50,846 bases of DNA. Source: Bryobacterales bacterium. Lineage in GTDB: Bacteria > Acidobacteriota > Terriglobia > Bryobacterales > UBA6623. The translations under genes and the position numbers were made by a program. Below the pieces are notes generated by a model that worked only from the letters and a program-made list of their open reading frames with translations, was not told the origin of the DNA and ran no database searches. Each line of letters starts with the position of its first letter. Within the stretch, counting starts at the first letter, position 1. Positions 37,771 to 45,998 of the stretch are shown piece by piece. The stretch spans positions 1-50,846 of the forward strand of contig JAPPLB010000145.1 of assembly GCA_028819575.1 (NCBI GenBank), in the 5' to 3' direction.

Positions 37771-37790
37771 CCTGCTTTTCTCACCATGCG
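37771..37790. repeat. Solo end of the CCTGC/TTCTCACCA element
   Basis: CCTGCTTTTCTCACCATGCG matches the element terminus with one difference in its first 16 bases. It lies in the 160-base gap between the Gfo/Idh stop and the CocE start. I do not find a matching inverted end within this gap, so it is a relic or a solo terminus. Function beyond the repeat family is unknown. Confidence 0.5.
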
Positions 37791-37911
37791 GTGGGGCGGA
37801 AAACAGAAGAGCGCCGGCCGCCAACAGGCAGGGTCGCTACGGCCCCAGGACCCAAGCGATTCCTGCGATCCGTACACCTGTCATCTGTCCGTACTTTCAG
37901 GGCCGGAGCCG

Positions 37912-39126
37912 CTACCCCGATCGATCGAACTGGGGAACTTCCATCTGCTCTCCGTTCTTGAGCGATGACTCGTGGGCGACGATGCCCGGGACGGTCATGG
38001 CCAGAGACTCGTAGAGGTCGATGGCCGGCTCGCGATCCTCCACCAGAGCATTGATGAACTCGGCGCTGATAAACACATGGCTCCCGCCGTGACCGCTTGC
38101 GAGACGCATCGGCTCCGGAAGCATGTCGCTCTTCCAATATTCCGGTATTTCAACCGGCTCGGGAGGAGCGGTCGGGTCTCCCGTTCGCTGGGCCCAAGTG
38201 TTGGGGTGCAGGCCTCGATTTCGCATGTACAGCGACCCTTTCTCTCCAAACCACTGTGCGCGTTCTCCGCCCGCTCCAACCAGCTTGAACATGTTGCAGC
38301 GAACCATGTGGCCGCGGTCGGTTTGCATCAGCGCTGCTTCGTTCCAGAAGGGGTTGTTGTAACGGTTGTCGTCATTGTGCGGATGACTGGTTCCCCAGCC
38401 CAGGCTGGAGACCCGCAGGATGCGTTCGCCGGTCACTCCGACCAGGAAACCCGTCGAATGCGTCGGATACAGCATCGGAGGATAGCCCCAGCGCCAGCTC
38501 CGAGAGCCGTCGGGTTCGTAGAACATGGTGGTCTTGTCATTGACAATCTTGTCGAGGTCTTGGTTGTGGTAATACTCGACCTCGCTGTAGAAGATTGCTC
38601 CGAAACCGCCCGACCTGAAAAGGTTCCTGGCGTAGATACAGGCCTGCCGGTAATAACTCGTCTCCGCCATCATGTAGCGAAGGCCAGTCTTTTCTTTGAG
38701 TTCCTTGAGTCTTTCGGCTTCAGCCAGCGTCAAACAGGCCGGTACGGCGCAAACGACGTGCAGGCCCCGGCGCATGCACATCTCGACATGCCGCGCATGG
38801 TCGGGAGCTCCCGTGAATACGGCGACGGCGTCGAGGTTCTTGGCCCGCTGCAGCATCACCTCGAGCGACTCGTAGAAGTTGTCGCAACGATACCTCTCGC
38901 GGAGCCTCTTGCGCCGGTCGGCCCTCAGGTCAGTAACGGCGGCCACCTCGCAGTTGGGATGGTTGTGCCATTGAAAGGCGGCTCCGAACCCGCCTCCGAC
39001 AACACCAATCCGGATCTTTTTCGCAGAACCGGCTGGTGCGGCCAAGCCTGGTCTCATCGCCATCGCAGAACTGAGAGCGGCCGCACTCAGCGCTGAGGCG
39101 CCCAGGAATTCGCGTCTGGTCTCCAT
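37912..39126 (-). CDS. Tat-exported Gfo/Idh/MocA-family oxidoreductase lacking the usual Lys
   Basis: 404 residues. Twin-arginine-like signal (METRREFLGASALSAAALSS), then a Rossmann start KIRIGVVGGGFGAAF (glycine-rich NAD(P) loop) and strand AAVTDLRADRR. The Gfo/Idh active-site E-K-P motif is replaced by A127-V128-P129 (VVCAVPACLTLAEAERL), so the usual catalytic lysine is absent; the flanking GLHVVC and LAEAERLKEL are otherwise canonical. The C-terminal domain keeps YPTHSTGFLVGV and HGGSHVFISAEFINALVEDR. Export plus the loss suggest a non-dehydrogenase or altered chemistry on a sugar, by inference. Alternatively this is an inactive family member. Confidence 0.88.
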   Translation of the reverse strand: METRREFLGASALSAAALSSAMAMRPGLAAPAGSAKKIRIGVVGGGFGAAFQWHNHPNCEVAAVTDLRADRRKRLRERYRCDNFYESLEVMLQRAKNLDAVAVFTGAPDHARHVEMCMRRGLHVVCAVPACLTLAEAERLKELKEKTGLRYMMAETSYYRQACIYARNLFRSGGFGAIFYSEVEYYHNQDLDKIVNDKTTMFYEPDGSRSWRWGYPPMLYPTHSTGFLVGVTGERILRVSSLGWGTSHPHNDDNRYNNPFWNEAALMQTDRGHMVRCNMFKLVGAGGERAQWFGEKGSLYMRNRGLHPNTWAQRTGDPTAPPEPVEIPEYWKSDMLPEPMRLASGHGGSHVFISAEFINALVEDREPAIDLYESLAMTVPGIVAHESSLKNGEQMEVPQFDRSG

Positions 39127-39370
39127 GTCCTTCTGCCACCTCCCGGTAGGATTGAATGGCGGCTCTCGGAATCGTTTCCTTGATCGGCGCCGCGCTACCC
39201 AGCAACCCTACCTCAATACACTTCCCCGGTCAATGCCAAATACACGGTCCGCTATCCGGCGCCATTACCCCGTGACGATTCCCGTTCACCTGCGACAAAG
39301 ACAGCCATCGATTCACCTTGGACGCTCCGAGTAAAGACGAAGCCGACGGGCGGCAGCGAAAGACGATCGA

Positions 39371-39390
39371 GCCCCCGATTCGAAGGGGGT
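39371..39390 (-). terminator. GC hairpin downstream of the AceE-like gene
   Basis: ACCCCC-TTCGAATC-GGGGGC on the minus strand, a five- to six-base-pair stem about 50 bases past the stop of the AceE-like gene. No T-run follows, so factor-dependent or weak termination. The rest of the 316-base gap 39127-39442 shows nothing else. Confidence 0.35.
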
Positions 39391-39442
39391 CGCTTCCGTC
39401 ACCGAGCACGTGCCGCGGCTGAGAAAGGTGCGCAATCCGTTC

Positions 39443-41872
39443 TCAAGCCGCCTCTGACGTCAGTGTCGACTCCACGGCCTCGACGATGGCCGATGCGGAG
39501 ATGCCGTAATGCTCATAGAGTTCCTGGCGGCTGCCGGTCTGGCCAAACTCATCGACGCCCAGGGAAACCGTCCTCGTGCCGAACACGGCTCCAAGAAAAG
39601 AAAGCGTATGAGAATGACCGTCGATGACCGTCACAATCGGGCAGGTGCGCTCCGTCTCGGTAATCAGGTGTTCAAGCAGCGCGGTGGAACGCGCCCGAGG
39701 GTTCCTTGCACGCAGACGCGTGGCGTGCTTCCAGCCGCGATACAGCAGACCGGGGCTCGTCATGTTGACGACGTTGGCCAGAATGCCCCGCCGTTCCAAT
39801 ACTCGGCTCGCTTCCAAAGCGATCGGTGTCATGACCCCGCAAGCGAAGATGTGAGCGACGTTTTCGCCCGGGCGGTAGTCCGGGTGGGTCCTGTGATCGA
39901 CAAGCCGGTAGGCTCCGCGCAGAACGCCCCGTCGCAGTTCCGATTCCTTGGCGCTTCCGGGTTCGAGGGGAAACAGTGCTTGATCAATCGGCGCCGTGGA
40001 TAACCTCAGGTATACGGACTTTCCACGCTCGCGGTCCAGCAGATTACGCAGGCTGGCCAGCAGGATCCACTCCAGCTCCTGTCCGAAGCAGGGTTCGTAG
40101 TAGACCAGATGAGGCAGCTCCGCACCGATCGAAGGCGTGATCACGGATTGGTGGGCTCCCCCTTCACGGCTGAGGGTGATTCCCGATGGCGAACCCACGA
40201 AGAGGAACTTCGATTTGCAGTACAGGCCGTAGTTCAAGGCATCCAGTCCGCGGGAGATGAACGTGTCGTAAATGGTGCCGATCGGAAGCAGGGTTTCACC
40301 GAAGAACTCGCTGGACAGCCCCAGTGCGGTCAACAGTAGAAAAAAGTCATTCTCGGAGATGCCCAGCTCGATATGCTGGCCCCGCGGGGACTGCTCCCAG
40401 TTCAACAGTTGAGGGATCTGGGCTTCTTTGAAATAGTTGGTCCGGTCTCGGGAACTGTAGACGCCCATCTTGTTGATCCACCCGCCGAGGTTCGTCGAGC
40501 TGGCTACGTCGGGCGACGTCGTAACGATCCGGGCCGCAATCTCGGGATCGCGGGCAAGCGAGCTGAGCAGTGTGCCCAGAACCTGCTGCGTAGAACGCCT
40601 GCCTTTATGAACCGTGCCAAGAGTCTCGGGAATCTCGCAAGCGCGCCGGCCGGCGGACTTGCGGGGCTTTTTTCCTGTCGAAAGCCGGGCTTTGCAGAAC
40701 TGGATATGGCCCGCCTCCTCGCTTCCGGGCGCAAAACTCGCAAACTCTCCTCCTTGCGGCACTCCCAGTTGCACCTGCAGCTCGTCCATCTGCGCAGTCG
40801 TCAAAAGCTTGGAGTGATTGAGCGGATCTCCCGCGATCGGGAGGCCCCAACCCTTGATGGTGTAGGCAATGATGACGACAGGGCGATCCCGCACCCGGTC
40901 AGCCTCCTGGTAGGCATCAAGGATCATGTCGAGGTCGTGGCCGCCGAGGTCCGCCAGCAGAGCCCGGATCTCTCCCGTGGGGCAATCCTCGAGTAGTCCC
41001 AGCAACTCGTGATCCACCGAGCCATTGGAACGGGCCAGATGCTCGCGGATCGCGTTGCCGTCGCTGATCCGCAGCAGGCTCTGGTATTCGTCGTTCGTCA
41101 TCAGGTCGATGCGCTCACGGAGGCGGTTCCCATTGGGCCGCTGGAAATAGGCCTGTAGGCGGCGGCCGTACTTGACCTCGATGACCTGCCAGTCGTGGAC
41201 GCGGAACATCTCTTCGATCTTTTGAGCTTTTCCGCTCGGCACGACGCGGTCGAGGCTTTGGCGATTGAGGTCGACGATCCAGAGGACTTGATCAAGAGCA
41301 AGAAGGTTGTCCTCGCCCAGGGCTTCCCACACGTTGCCCTCGTCCAGTTCCGCATCGCCTATCAGAGCGATAAAGCGGTGAGAGCCGCCGGTGCCGAAGT
41401 GGTCCTTGACGTATCGGGCCGTCAGAGCCGCGAAGTTCGGCGCCACGGCGCCCAGGCCGACCGATCCGGTCGAGAAGTCCACCGGGTCCACGTCCTTGGT
41501 GCGGCTTGGATAAGCCTGAAGGCCCTGGTATGCGCGGAGTTGCTTGAGCTTGTCGGCGGGCAGATTGCCCAGCAGGAACTGAATGGCGTGGAATACCGGC
41601 GATGCATGTGGTTTGACAGCCACGAAGTCGCCGCGCCGCAGCTCATGGAAGTAGAGTGCGGTCATCAAGCTGACCATCGAGGCCGAACTGGCTTGATGAC
41701 CTCCGACCTTGAGACCGTCGGGGTTGTCGCGAACGTTATTGGCGTAGTGGACGATCTGCGTACTGAGCCACAGTACCCGATTCTGAATGCTCTCCAGTAT
41801 CCTCAGATCACGCCGCTGTGATTCCGGCAACTCCTCGTGTAGCGTTTGTGGGTTTGCGGCCATCCGACTCAC
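39443..41872 (-). CDS. AceE/transketolase-like thiamine-diphosphate enzyme
   Basis: 809 residues. It resembles the homodimeric pyruvate dehydrogenase E1 (AceE) and transketolases: GGHQASSASMVSLMTALYFH at 57-76, PVDFSTGSVGLGAVAPNFAA, the ThDP-binding segment GDAELDEGNVWEAL followed by LDQVLWIVDLNRQSLDRVV (GDA instead of GDG), and NYGLYCKSKFLFVGSPSGIT with HQSVITPSIGAELPHL in the second domain. AceE proteins are usually ~885 residues, so this is a shorter variant. No E2/E3 or aldolase genes are nearby, hence the substrate is open (2-oxo acid decarboxylation is inferred). Start ATG 41872; an internal ATG at 41863 is possible. Confidence 0.88.
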   Translation of the reverse strand: MSRMAANPQTLHEELPESQRRDLRILESIQNRVLWLSTQIVHYANNVRDNPDGLKVGGHQASSASMVSLMTALYFHELRRGDFVAVKPHASPVFHAIQFLLGNLPADKLKQLRAYQGLQAYPSRTKDVDPVDFSTGSVGLGAVAPNFAALTARYVKDHFGTGGSHRFIALIGDAELDEGNVWEALGEDNLLALDQVLWIVDLNRQSLDRVVPSGKAQKIEEMFRVHDWQVIEVKYGRRLQAYFQRPNGNRLRERIDLMTNDEYQSLLRISDGNAIREHLARSNGSVDHELLGLLEDCPTGEIRALLADLGGHDLDMILDAYQEADRVRDRPVVIIAYTIKGWGLPIAGDPLNHSKLLTTAQMDELQVQLGVPQGGEFASFAPGSEEAGHIQFCKARLSTGKKPRKSAGRRACEIPETLGTVHKGRRSTQQVLGTLLSSLARDPEIAARIVTTSPDVASSTNLGGWINKMGVYSSRDRTNYFKEAQIPQLLNWEQSPRGQHIELGISENDFFLLLTALGLSSEFFGETLLPIGTIYDTFISRGLDALNYGLYCKSKFLFVGSPSGITLSREGGAHQSVITPSIGAELPHLVYYEPCFGQELEWILLASLRNLLDRERGKSVYLRLSTAPIDQALFPLEPGSAKESELRRGVLRGAYRLVDHRTHPDYRPGENVAHIFACGVMTPIALEASRVLERRGILANVVNMTSPGLLYRGWKHATRLRARNPRARSTALLEHLITETERTCPIVTVIDGHSHTLSFLGAVFGTRTVSLGVDEFGQTGSRQELYEHYGISASAIVEAVESTLTSEAA

Positions 41873-41996
41873 TCCCTGTACTTGAAGCGTCCTGGGAAGT
41901 CGTATTACGGCGCCGCCGTAAGTCTACCGCTTCAGTCGAAGCCTTGCCGGACAAAGCGCAACGCGCAGACTATGATTTGCGGGACGCTGGGAGTTT

Positions 41997-42527
41997 TCAG
42001 TTGTCGCTCGAATCTCCTCGCAGGATGGCGTACAAGAACTGGTCCTGCACCTTGCCGTCCTTGATGGCGCTCCGGCGCATGCGTCCCTCGAGTCGATACC
42101 CGGCCTTCTGCAGCACGCGGCAAGACGCGGTGTTCGAGGCGTAGGGCACGGCGTACAATCGTTCCAGGTCGTAAGCGGTAAAGGCAAAGCGGGTGAATGC
42201 CGCAAGCGCGCGTGCCATGATGCCGCGGCCCCAGTACGGCTCGCCGAGCCAGTAACCCACTTCCGCCGAGCAGCGCTCCACGTCGTCGCGGAGTTTCGCT
42301 CCGATCCCGCCAACCGCCACCTCGCTGACGGTAATCGCGAACATCGTCTCGGGGCGCCCGCCGCGAGCGAGGGAGATGAAGTTGCGCGCATCGTCGATCG
42401 TGTAGGGATGCGGGAACTGATCACGCAGTTGCAGCCACACTTTTCGATTATTGGCGTGCCGGGCCAGTTCGGCGGCGTCGGCCTCACGGAACGACCGCAC
42501 TCCGCATGTGCCCAGATCGAGTCGCAT
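41997..42527 (-). CDS. GNAT family N-acetyltransferase (RimJ/RimL type)
   Basis: 176 residues. Core elements: VRSFREADAAELARHANNRK at the N-terminus, AVGGIGAKLRDDVERCSAEV, the acetyl-CoA signature GYWLGEPYWGRGIMARALAA (Q/R-x-x-G-x-G/A) and NTASCRVLQKAGYRLEGRMR near the end. It transfers acetyl from acetyl-CoA to an amine, perhaps a protein N-terminus; the target is unknown. Downstream of the methyltransferase on the same strand, separated by a 165-base gap with repeats. Confidence 0.93.
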   Translation of the reverse strand: MRLDLGTCGVRSFREADAAELARHANNRKVWLQLRDQFPHPYTIDDARNFISLARGGRPETMFAITVSEVAVGGIGAKLRDDVERCSAEVGYWLGEPYWGRGIMARALAAFTRFAFTAYDLERLYAVPYASNTASCRVLQKAGYRLEGRMRRSAIKDGKVQDQFLYAILRGDSSDN

Positions 42528-42636
42528 CTCCCGTCCCTATTCCCCAGTATCCGTCAAGCCGGAAGGTGAGGAAACACCTGCATTGGAGCAAGCATCGGGG
42601 CAATGCGATTCACCGCGCACTGCCGTTCCGAGCCGC

Positions 42637-42666
42637 GCCGCTCCAAGCCGCTCCGTGCCGCTCCAA
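42637..42666. repeat. Three tandem 10-base repeats (GCCGCTCCaa/gt)
   Basis: GCCGCTCCAA, GCCGCTCCGT, GCCGCTCCAA in direct succession, between the methyltransferase stop and the GNAT start. A separate hairpin AGGTG-AGGAAA-CACCT sits at 42565-42580 in the same gap. Both are seen directly; possible attenuation or simple slippage origin is inference. Confidence 0.6.
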
Positions 42667-42692
42667 TACGCGGGCCGTCGCCGTCACCGGAG

Positions 42693-43532
42693 CTACTCCT
42701 TCTCGGCGATGATCCCGATCATCGGCGGCGTCGACAGGAATACGCCCGGGGCCCGCTCGCGATCGCGCCATTCGGATTCGAACGCGCTTTGTTCCGCCTC
42801 CGTCAACAAGCCGGCTTCAACCAGCCTTGGCACATAGCCAAAGAAAAACTGTGTCGGCCAGTCCCAGAACGTCGTGCCCGGTCTGACAAAACGCACCAGC
42901 GGGACCAGGTCGATCAGGCGGCAGCCGGATTCCACGATCTGCGCCGGCAAGCGGTCGCCGACGTTCAGGCTGCCCCCGGTGCGCCGCCAGCTTTCGTAGA
43001 CCGCAGCAAGCACGCGATCGAACGCCGGACTCCTCGGCTGAAGCGTCGTCGCGCTGTAGTTCAGGTAATCCCAGACCACGAGGCGGCCGCCTGGCCGCAA
43101 CCCGAGAACGACCCGGTCGATGACCGGGGCCGGATCCGGTAGAAAGCAGAACAGCCACCGCACGAAGGCACCGTCCAGCGAGGCGGGCTCGAGCCGCAAA
43201 TCCTCGACCCGCTCCACCCGCGCCGTGAGCTGCACGATCCCGAGACGCTCCGCTTCGCGGGCCAGCGCGGAGATGAAGCGCGCCGACTCGTCGACGGCGA
43301 GCACCTGGCCCCCGGCCCCGACACGGTCGGCCAGCTCGAGGGCGGCGAACCCCGGGCCGCAGCCGAGATCAATCAGCCGCTCTCCAGCCCCGAACCCGGC
43401 ACGGTCCCACAGCTCGCGCGCGGCCCCGGCCCACAAGCGGTGCTGCGTTTCGAGACGCCGCCCCTCCTCCGGATCGGTACCGAGCAGATACGGTTCTTCC
43501 GATGCGAGGCGCGAGTCCATTGCGCTACTCAT
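42693..43532 (-). CDS. Class I SAM-dependent methyltransferase
   Basis: About 279 residues from ATG 43532; the frame runs 37 codons further but into the element end. Motif I GERLIDLGCGPGFAALELAD, then acidic AVDESARFIS, motif with RWLFCFLPDPAPVIDRV and the strand LRPGGRLVVWDYLNYSATTL are all present. The C-terminal ~110 residues resemble cap regions of ubiquinone/menaquinone-type or small-molecule methyltransferases, but the substrate is not identifiable. The GNAT gene follows on the same strand. Confidence 0.9.
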   Translation of the reverse strand: MSSAMDSRLASEEPYLLGTDPEEGRRLETQHRLWAGAARELWDRAGFGAGERLIDLGCGPGFAALELADRVGAGGQVLAVDESARFISALAREAERLGIVQLTARVERVEDLRLEPASLDGAFVRWLFCFLPDPAPVIDRVVLGLRPGGRLVVWDYLNYSATTLQPRSPAFDRVLAAVYESWRRTGGSLNVGDRLPAQIVESGCRLIDLVPLVRFVRPGTTFWDWPTQFFFGYVPRLVEAGLLTEAEQSAFESEWRDRERAPGVFLSTPPMIGIIAEKE

Positions 43533-43651
43533 GCGGTTTCCGTGCCCGAAACAGGCGGTTCCAGAAGATGCAAGCTGTACCGGCCCATCTTCACTACCCA
43601 ACTCCCTCGGTCGGGAAACAAAATCCATGGGTAAGTATTGCACTTCATTAG

Positions 43652-43908
43652 CCTGCCCTTCTCACCACACGGCGAGTTGAAGTGCGTGAGAGGGCCGTCA
43701 GGACGAGGCGCGCGCCGGGCGGAGGAAAAAGGCGCGCGCAGGGGTAGTGGCCTGATCGTCTCCTTCACCCCTCGGTTCACCGGCCGTCAGACATTTCTTC
43801 TGGAGCGAACCTGGCCCCCGCCCATGGTTTTCACGAATCACGAGACACGAAACACGAATCACGGCCTTTTCTTGTGTGCTTCGGCCGTCGGGTGGTGAGA
43901 AATGCAGG
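43652..43908 (+). mobile_element. Complete non-coding element with inverted ends (MITE-like)
   Basis: 257 bases. The left end CCTGCCCTTCTCACCAC is nearly the reverse complement of the right end GTGGTGAGAAATGCAGG (two to three differences), giving 17-20-base terminal inverted repeats. Bases 43660-43735 align with the reverse complement of 49275-49200 through AAGTGCGTGAGAGGGCCGTC and GCGCGCGCAGG. The middle differs and contains CACGAATCACG-type short repeats. No ORF for a transposase, so it would need mobilisation in trans. Clear target duplications are not seen (flanks ATTAG and CTGGA). The CC..GG ends loosely recall IS1380-type termini, which I cannot confirm. Confidence 0.75.
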
Positions 43909-43967
43909 CTGGATTCTCCGTTGCCGGACGGGGTAGTATGCTTCCAATGAAATGAGGAGCATGAATC

Positions 43968-45473
43968 ATGATTCGATTGAACCTTGCCGCAGTCTTGATC
44001 CCGTTGCTCGCCCTGTTCGCCTGCGGGAACGAGAAAACGTCGACCTCGTCCTACGACAGGGGATCGGAAGTCGATGCGCTGGTGTCCCGCGCCAAGTCCT
44101 TCGAGCTGCCCACGGAGTGGGTAGGCCCTCCAGGCGACCCTCTCCATCATCACACCGCGGGCTTCGCGAAGATCCTGTGCTCGGCCGTGTTCGTCACAGG
44201 ACTCGACGCCGATTTTGCCGCCGAGAACATCGGCTACTTCACGAGCCACTACGACGAGCGCTCGAAAGTAACCAAGCGCGAGATCGACATGGAGAAGAAG
44301 TTGGTGCGCCTGACGCTCCCGGACGGCGTGGTGCGTACGGCCAAATACCTCGGCGACCAAGGCTGCGTCACGTTTCCTCTCGGGGAGGATGGACTCCATT
44401 TCGAGGCCGTCGACGTGACCAGCTCGCTTCCCGATCCCGACAGGCAGCCGTGGCCGATGGGCGACTCGCTGCCCGACGAACCGTTTCCGGCCGAGCTCGA
44501 TGAAGCGAAGGTCGGGGCCGCCGTCCAAGCCGCCTTCGAGCCGGCCGAGGGCATGACCGCCGCCTTCGTCGTCACCTGGAAAGGACGTCTTGTCGCTGAA
44601 CGCTACCGCGACGGGCTGGACCTTCACACGCCGCTTGAAAGCTGGTCGATGGGCAAGAGCTTGACCGCGACGCTGATGGGGGTTCTCATTCAGCAAGGGG
44701 TCTACGACCTCTGGCAGCCGGCGCCGGTCCCGGAATGGCAACAGGAAGGGGACCCGCGGGCGGAGATCCGAATTGCCGACATCCTGCGGATGTCGAGCGG
44801 GATCCGCTGCGTGAACCGCGGCGATCCGGAATATGATCCTGCCATGGGATACCCCGACCATCTCTATCTCTACACGAGCGGGGGGGACTCGTTCAAATGG
44901 GCCGCGACGAGGCCGCAGCAGTGGCCGCCGAATACGATCGGGCGCTACCGGAACTGTGATCCCGTCCTGACGAACTACCTCGTGCGGCTCGCCGTCGAAG
45001 GACGCGGGGACGAGTACCACTCCTTTCCCCAGCGGGAACTCTTCGACAAGATCGGCATTCGTGACATGGTGATGGAGACCGACCCGTACGGCAACTTCCT
45101 GATCCAGGGCTATGAATTCGGAACGGGCCGGGACTGGGCGCGTCTCGGCAACCTGTACCTGCAAGACGGTGTTTGGCGAGGCGAGCGGATCCTTCCGGAA
45201 GGCTTCGTGGAGTTCGTCAGCACGACGGCGCCCGCGTGGGAGGCCGACGGCCGCCCCATCTATGGCGGCTTTTTCTGGATCAACAGCAGGGACGCCTACC
45301 CGATTCCGAAAGACGCGTACTACATGGCGGGAGCCGGAAACCAGAAAACGATCATCATTCCCTCCCACGACCTGGTCGTAGTGCGCCTCGGACACTACAA
45401 AGGCTCGAGCCCGGGCAACGAGGGCCTGAAAAACGCCTTGACGCTGCTCATGGAAGCCGTTCCCAAAAGCTGA
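43968..45473 (+). CDS. Secreted serine hydrolase, beta-lactamase/class C fold, lipoprotein
   Basis: 501 residues. A lipoprotein signal (AAVLIPLLALFACGNEK; lipobox Cys19) anchors it to a membrane. After a ~170-residue extra N-terminal region of unknown fold comes the class C beta-lactamase/esterase domain with the S-x-x-K motif S227-M-G-K230 (ESWSMGKSLTATLMG) and Y-x-N at Y327-R-N329. Members are esterases, D-aminopeptidases or 6-aminohexanoate-dimer hydrolases (the SWSMGKS form is common in the last). Complete, no frameshift. ATG 43968 follows GAGGAGC, a good ribosome-binding site. Confidence 0.92.
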   Translation: MIRLNLAAVLIPLLALFACGNEKTSTSSYDRGSEVDALVSRAKSFELPTEWVGPPGDPLHHHTAGFAKILCSAVFVTGLDADFAAENIGYFTSHYDERSKVTKREIDMEKKLVRLTLPDGVVRTAKYLGDQGCVTFPLGEDGLHFEAVDVTSSLPDPDRQPWPMGDSLPDEPFPAELDEAKVGAAVQAAFEPAEGMTAAFVVTWKGRLVAERYRDGLDLHTPLESWSMGKSLTATLMGVLIQQGVYDLWQPAPVPEWQQEGDPRAEIRIADILRMSSGIRCVNRGDPEYDPAMGYPDHLYLYTSGGDSFKWAATRPQQWPPNTIGRYRNCDPVLTNYLVRLAVEGRGDEYHSFPQRELFDKIGIRDMVMETDPYGNFLIQGYEFGTGRDWARLGNLYLQDGVWRGERILPEGFVEFVSTTAPAWEADGRPIYGGFFWINSRDAYPIPKDAYYMAGAGNQKTIIIPSHDLVVVRLGHYKGSSPGNEGLKNALTLLMEAVPKS

Positions 45474-45998
45474 AGACGGTTGAGATGGGCCGCTGCCGTT
45501 CGAGGGCGCCCCAGCCACCTGTGTCACCTGGATCAGCACTTGGCCGTCAGGCCGGATCCGGAGATCGGCGCTCCACAGCCAAGTCGGGAAAATCAGACCT
45601 GTGTGAAGTTGTTAGAGTGGAGCGCATTCCGAGCTCGGAATCGTCGTCACACCATCGCTGGTCGCTTCCACCGCGCGACCAGGGATATCGAGGCCCTGCG
45701 AAGGCATTGCCAGTGTTGCCGGTTACCGAGTTTCCAAGCCGCACATCGAGGATTCAGACGAGGGTTCACTACTCATATCTTGAGTTCGCCTCTGCTTGCG
45801 ATGCGTTGACAATGCCTGGCGGCACCCTTCCGGTTTCGCGTGACGAAGCTGCCCCGGCGCCTATGGTTTTTCAGTTCGTACCGATGATTTCTTTCACTCT
45901 GTTCGGATGATTTTTCCCTTCGGAATCAGCAATTTTTTCCATCGGAATACGCACTGTAACCTGCAACAGCGAATTAATATTCCTGCGAGGGCCTCTGG
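45474..45998 (+). other. 525-base gap before the TonB receptor
   Basis: No gene is supported. Frames crossing it are shadows of neighbours. It must hold the receptor's promoter and leader; the last 100 bases are AT-richer (ATTAATATT just before GCGAGGGCC and the ATG). A TTGACA near 45809 has no acceptable -10 at 16-18 bases. No riboswitch or hairpin of note. Confidence 0.35.

Noticed and set aside
37972-39096. 374-codon plus-strand open frame
   Set aside because: Antisense to the Gfo/Idh gene; composition is Arg/His-rich, as expected from a complement frame.
43833-43866. CACGAATCACG / CACGAAACACGAATCACG repeats as a CRISPR array
   Set aside because: The repeats are 7-12 bases with no spacers and no cas genes are nearby; simple internal repeats of the element.
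43698-45539. 613-codon minus-strand open frame
   Set aside because: It lies almost exactly antisense to the serine hydrolase gene, whose motifs are clear; the frame is a shadow of GC-rich codon use and its peptide has no family character.
45806-45811. TTGACA as a -35 box for the TonB receptor
   Set aside because: No acceptable -10 hexamer at 16-18 bases, and it lies almost 190 bases before the start codon.
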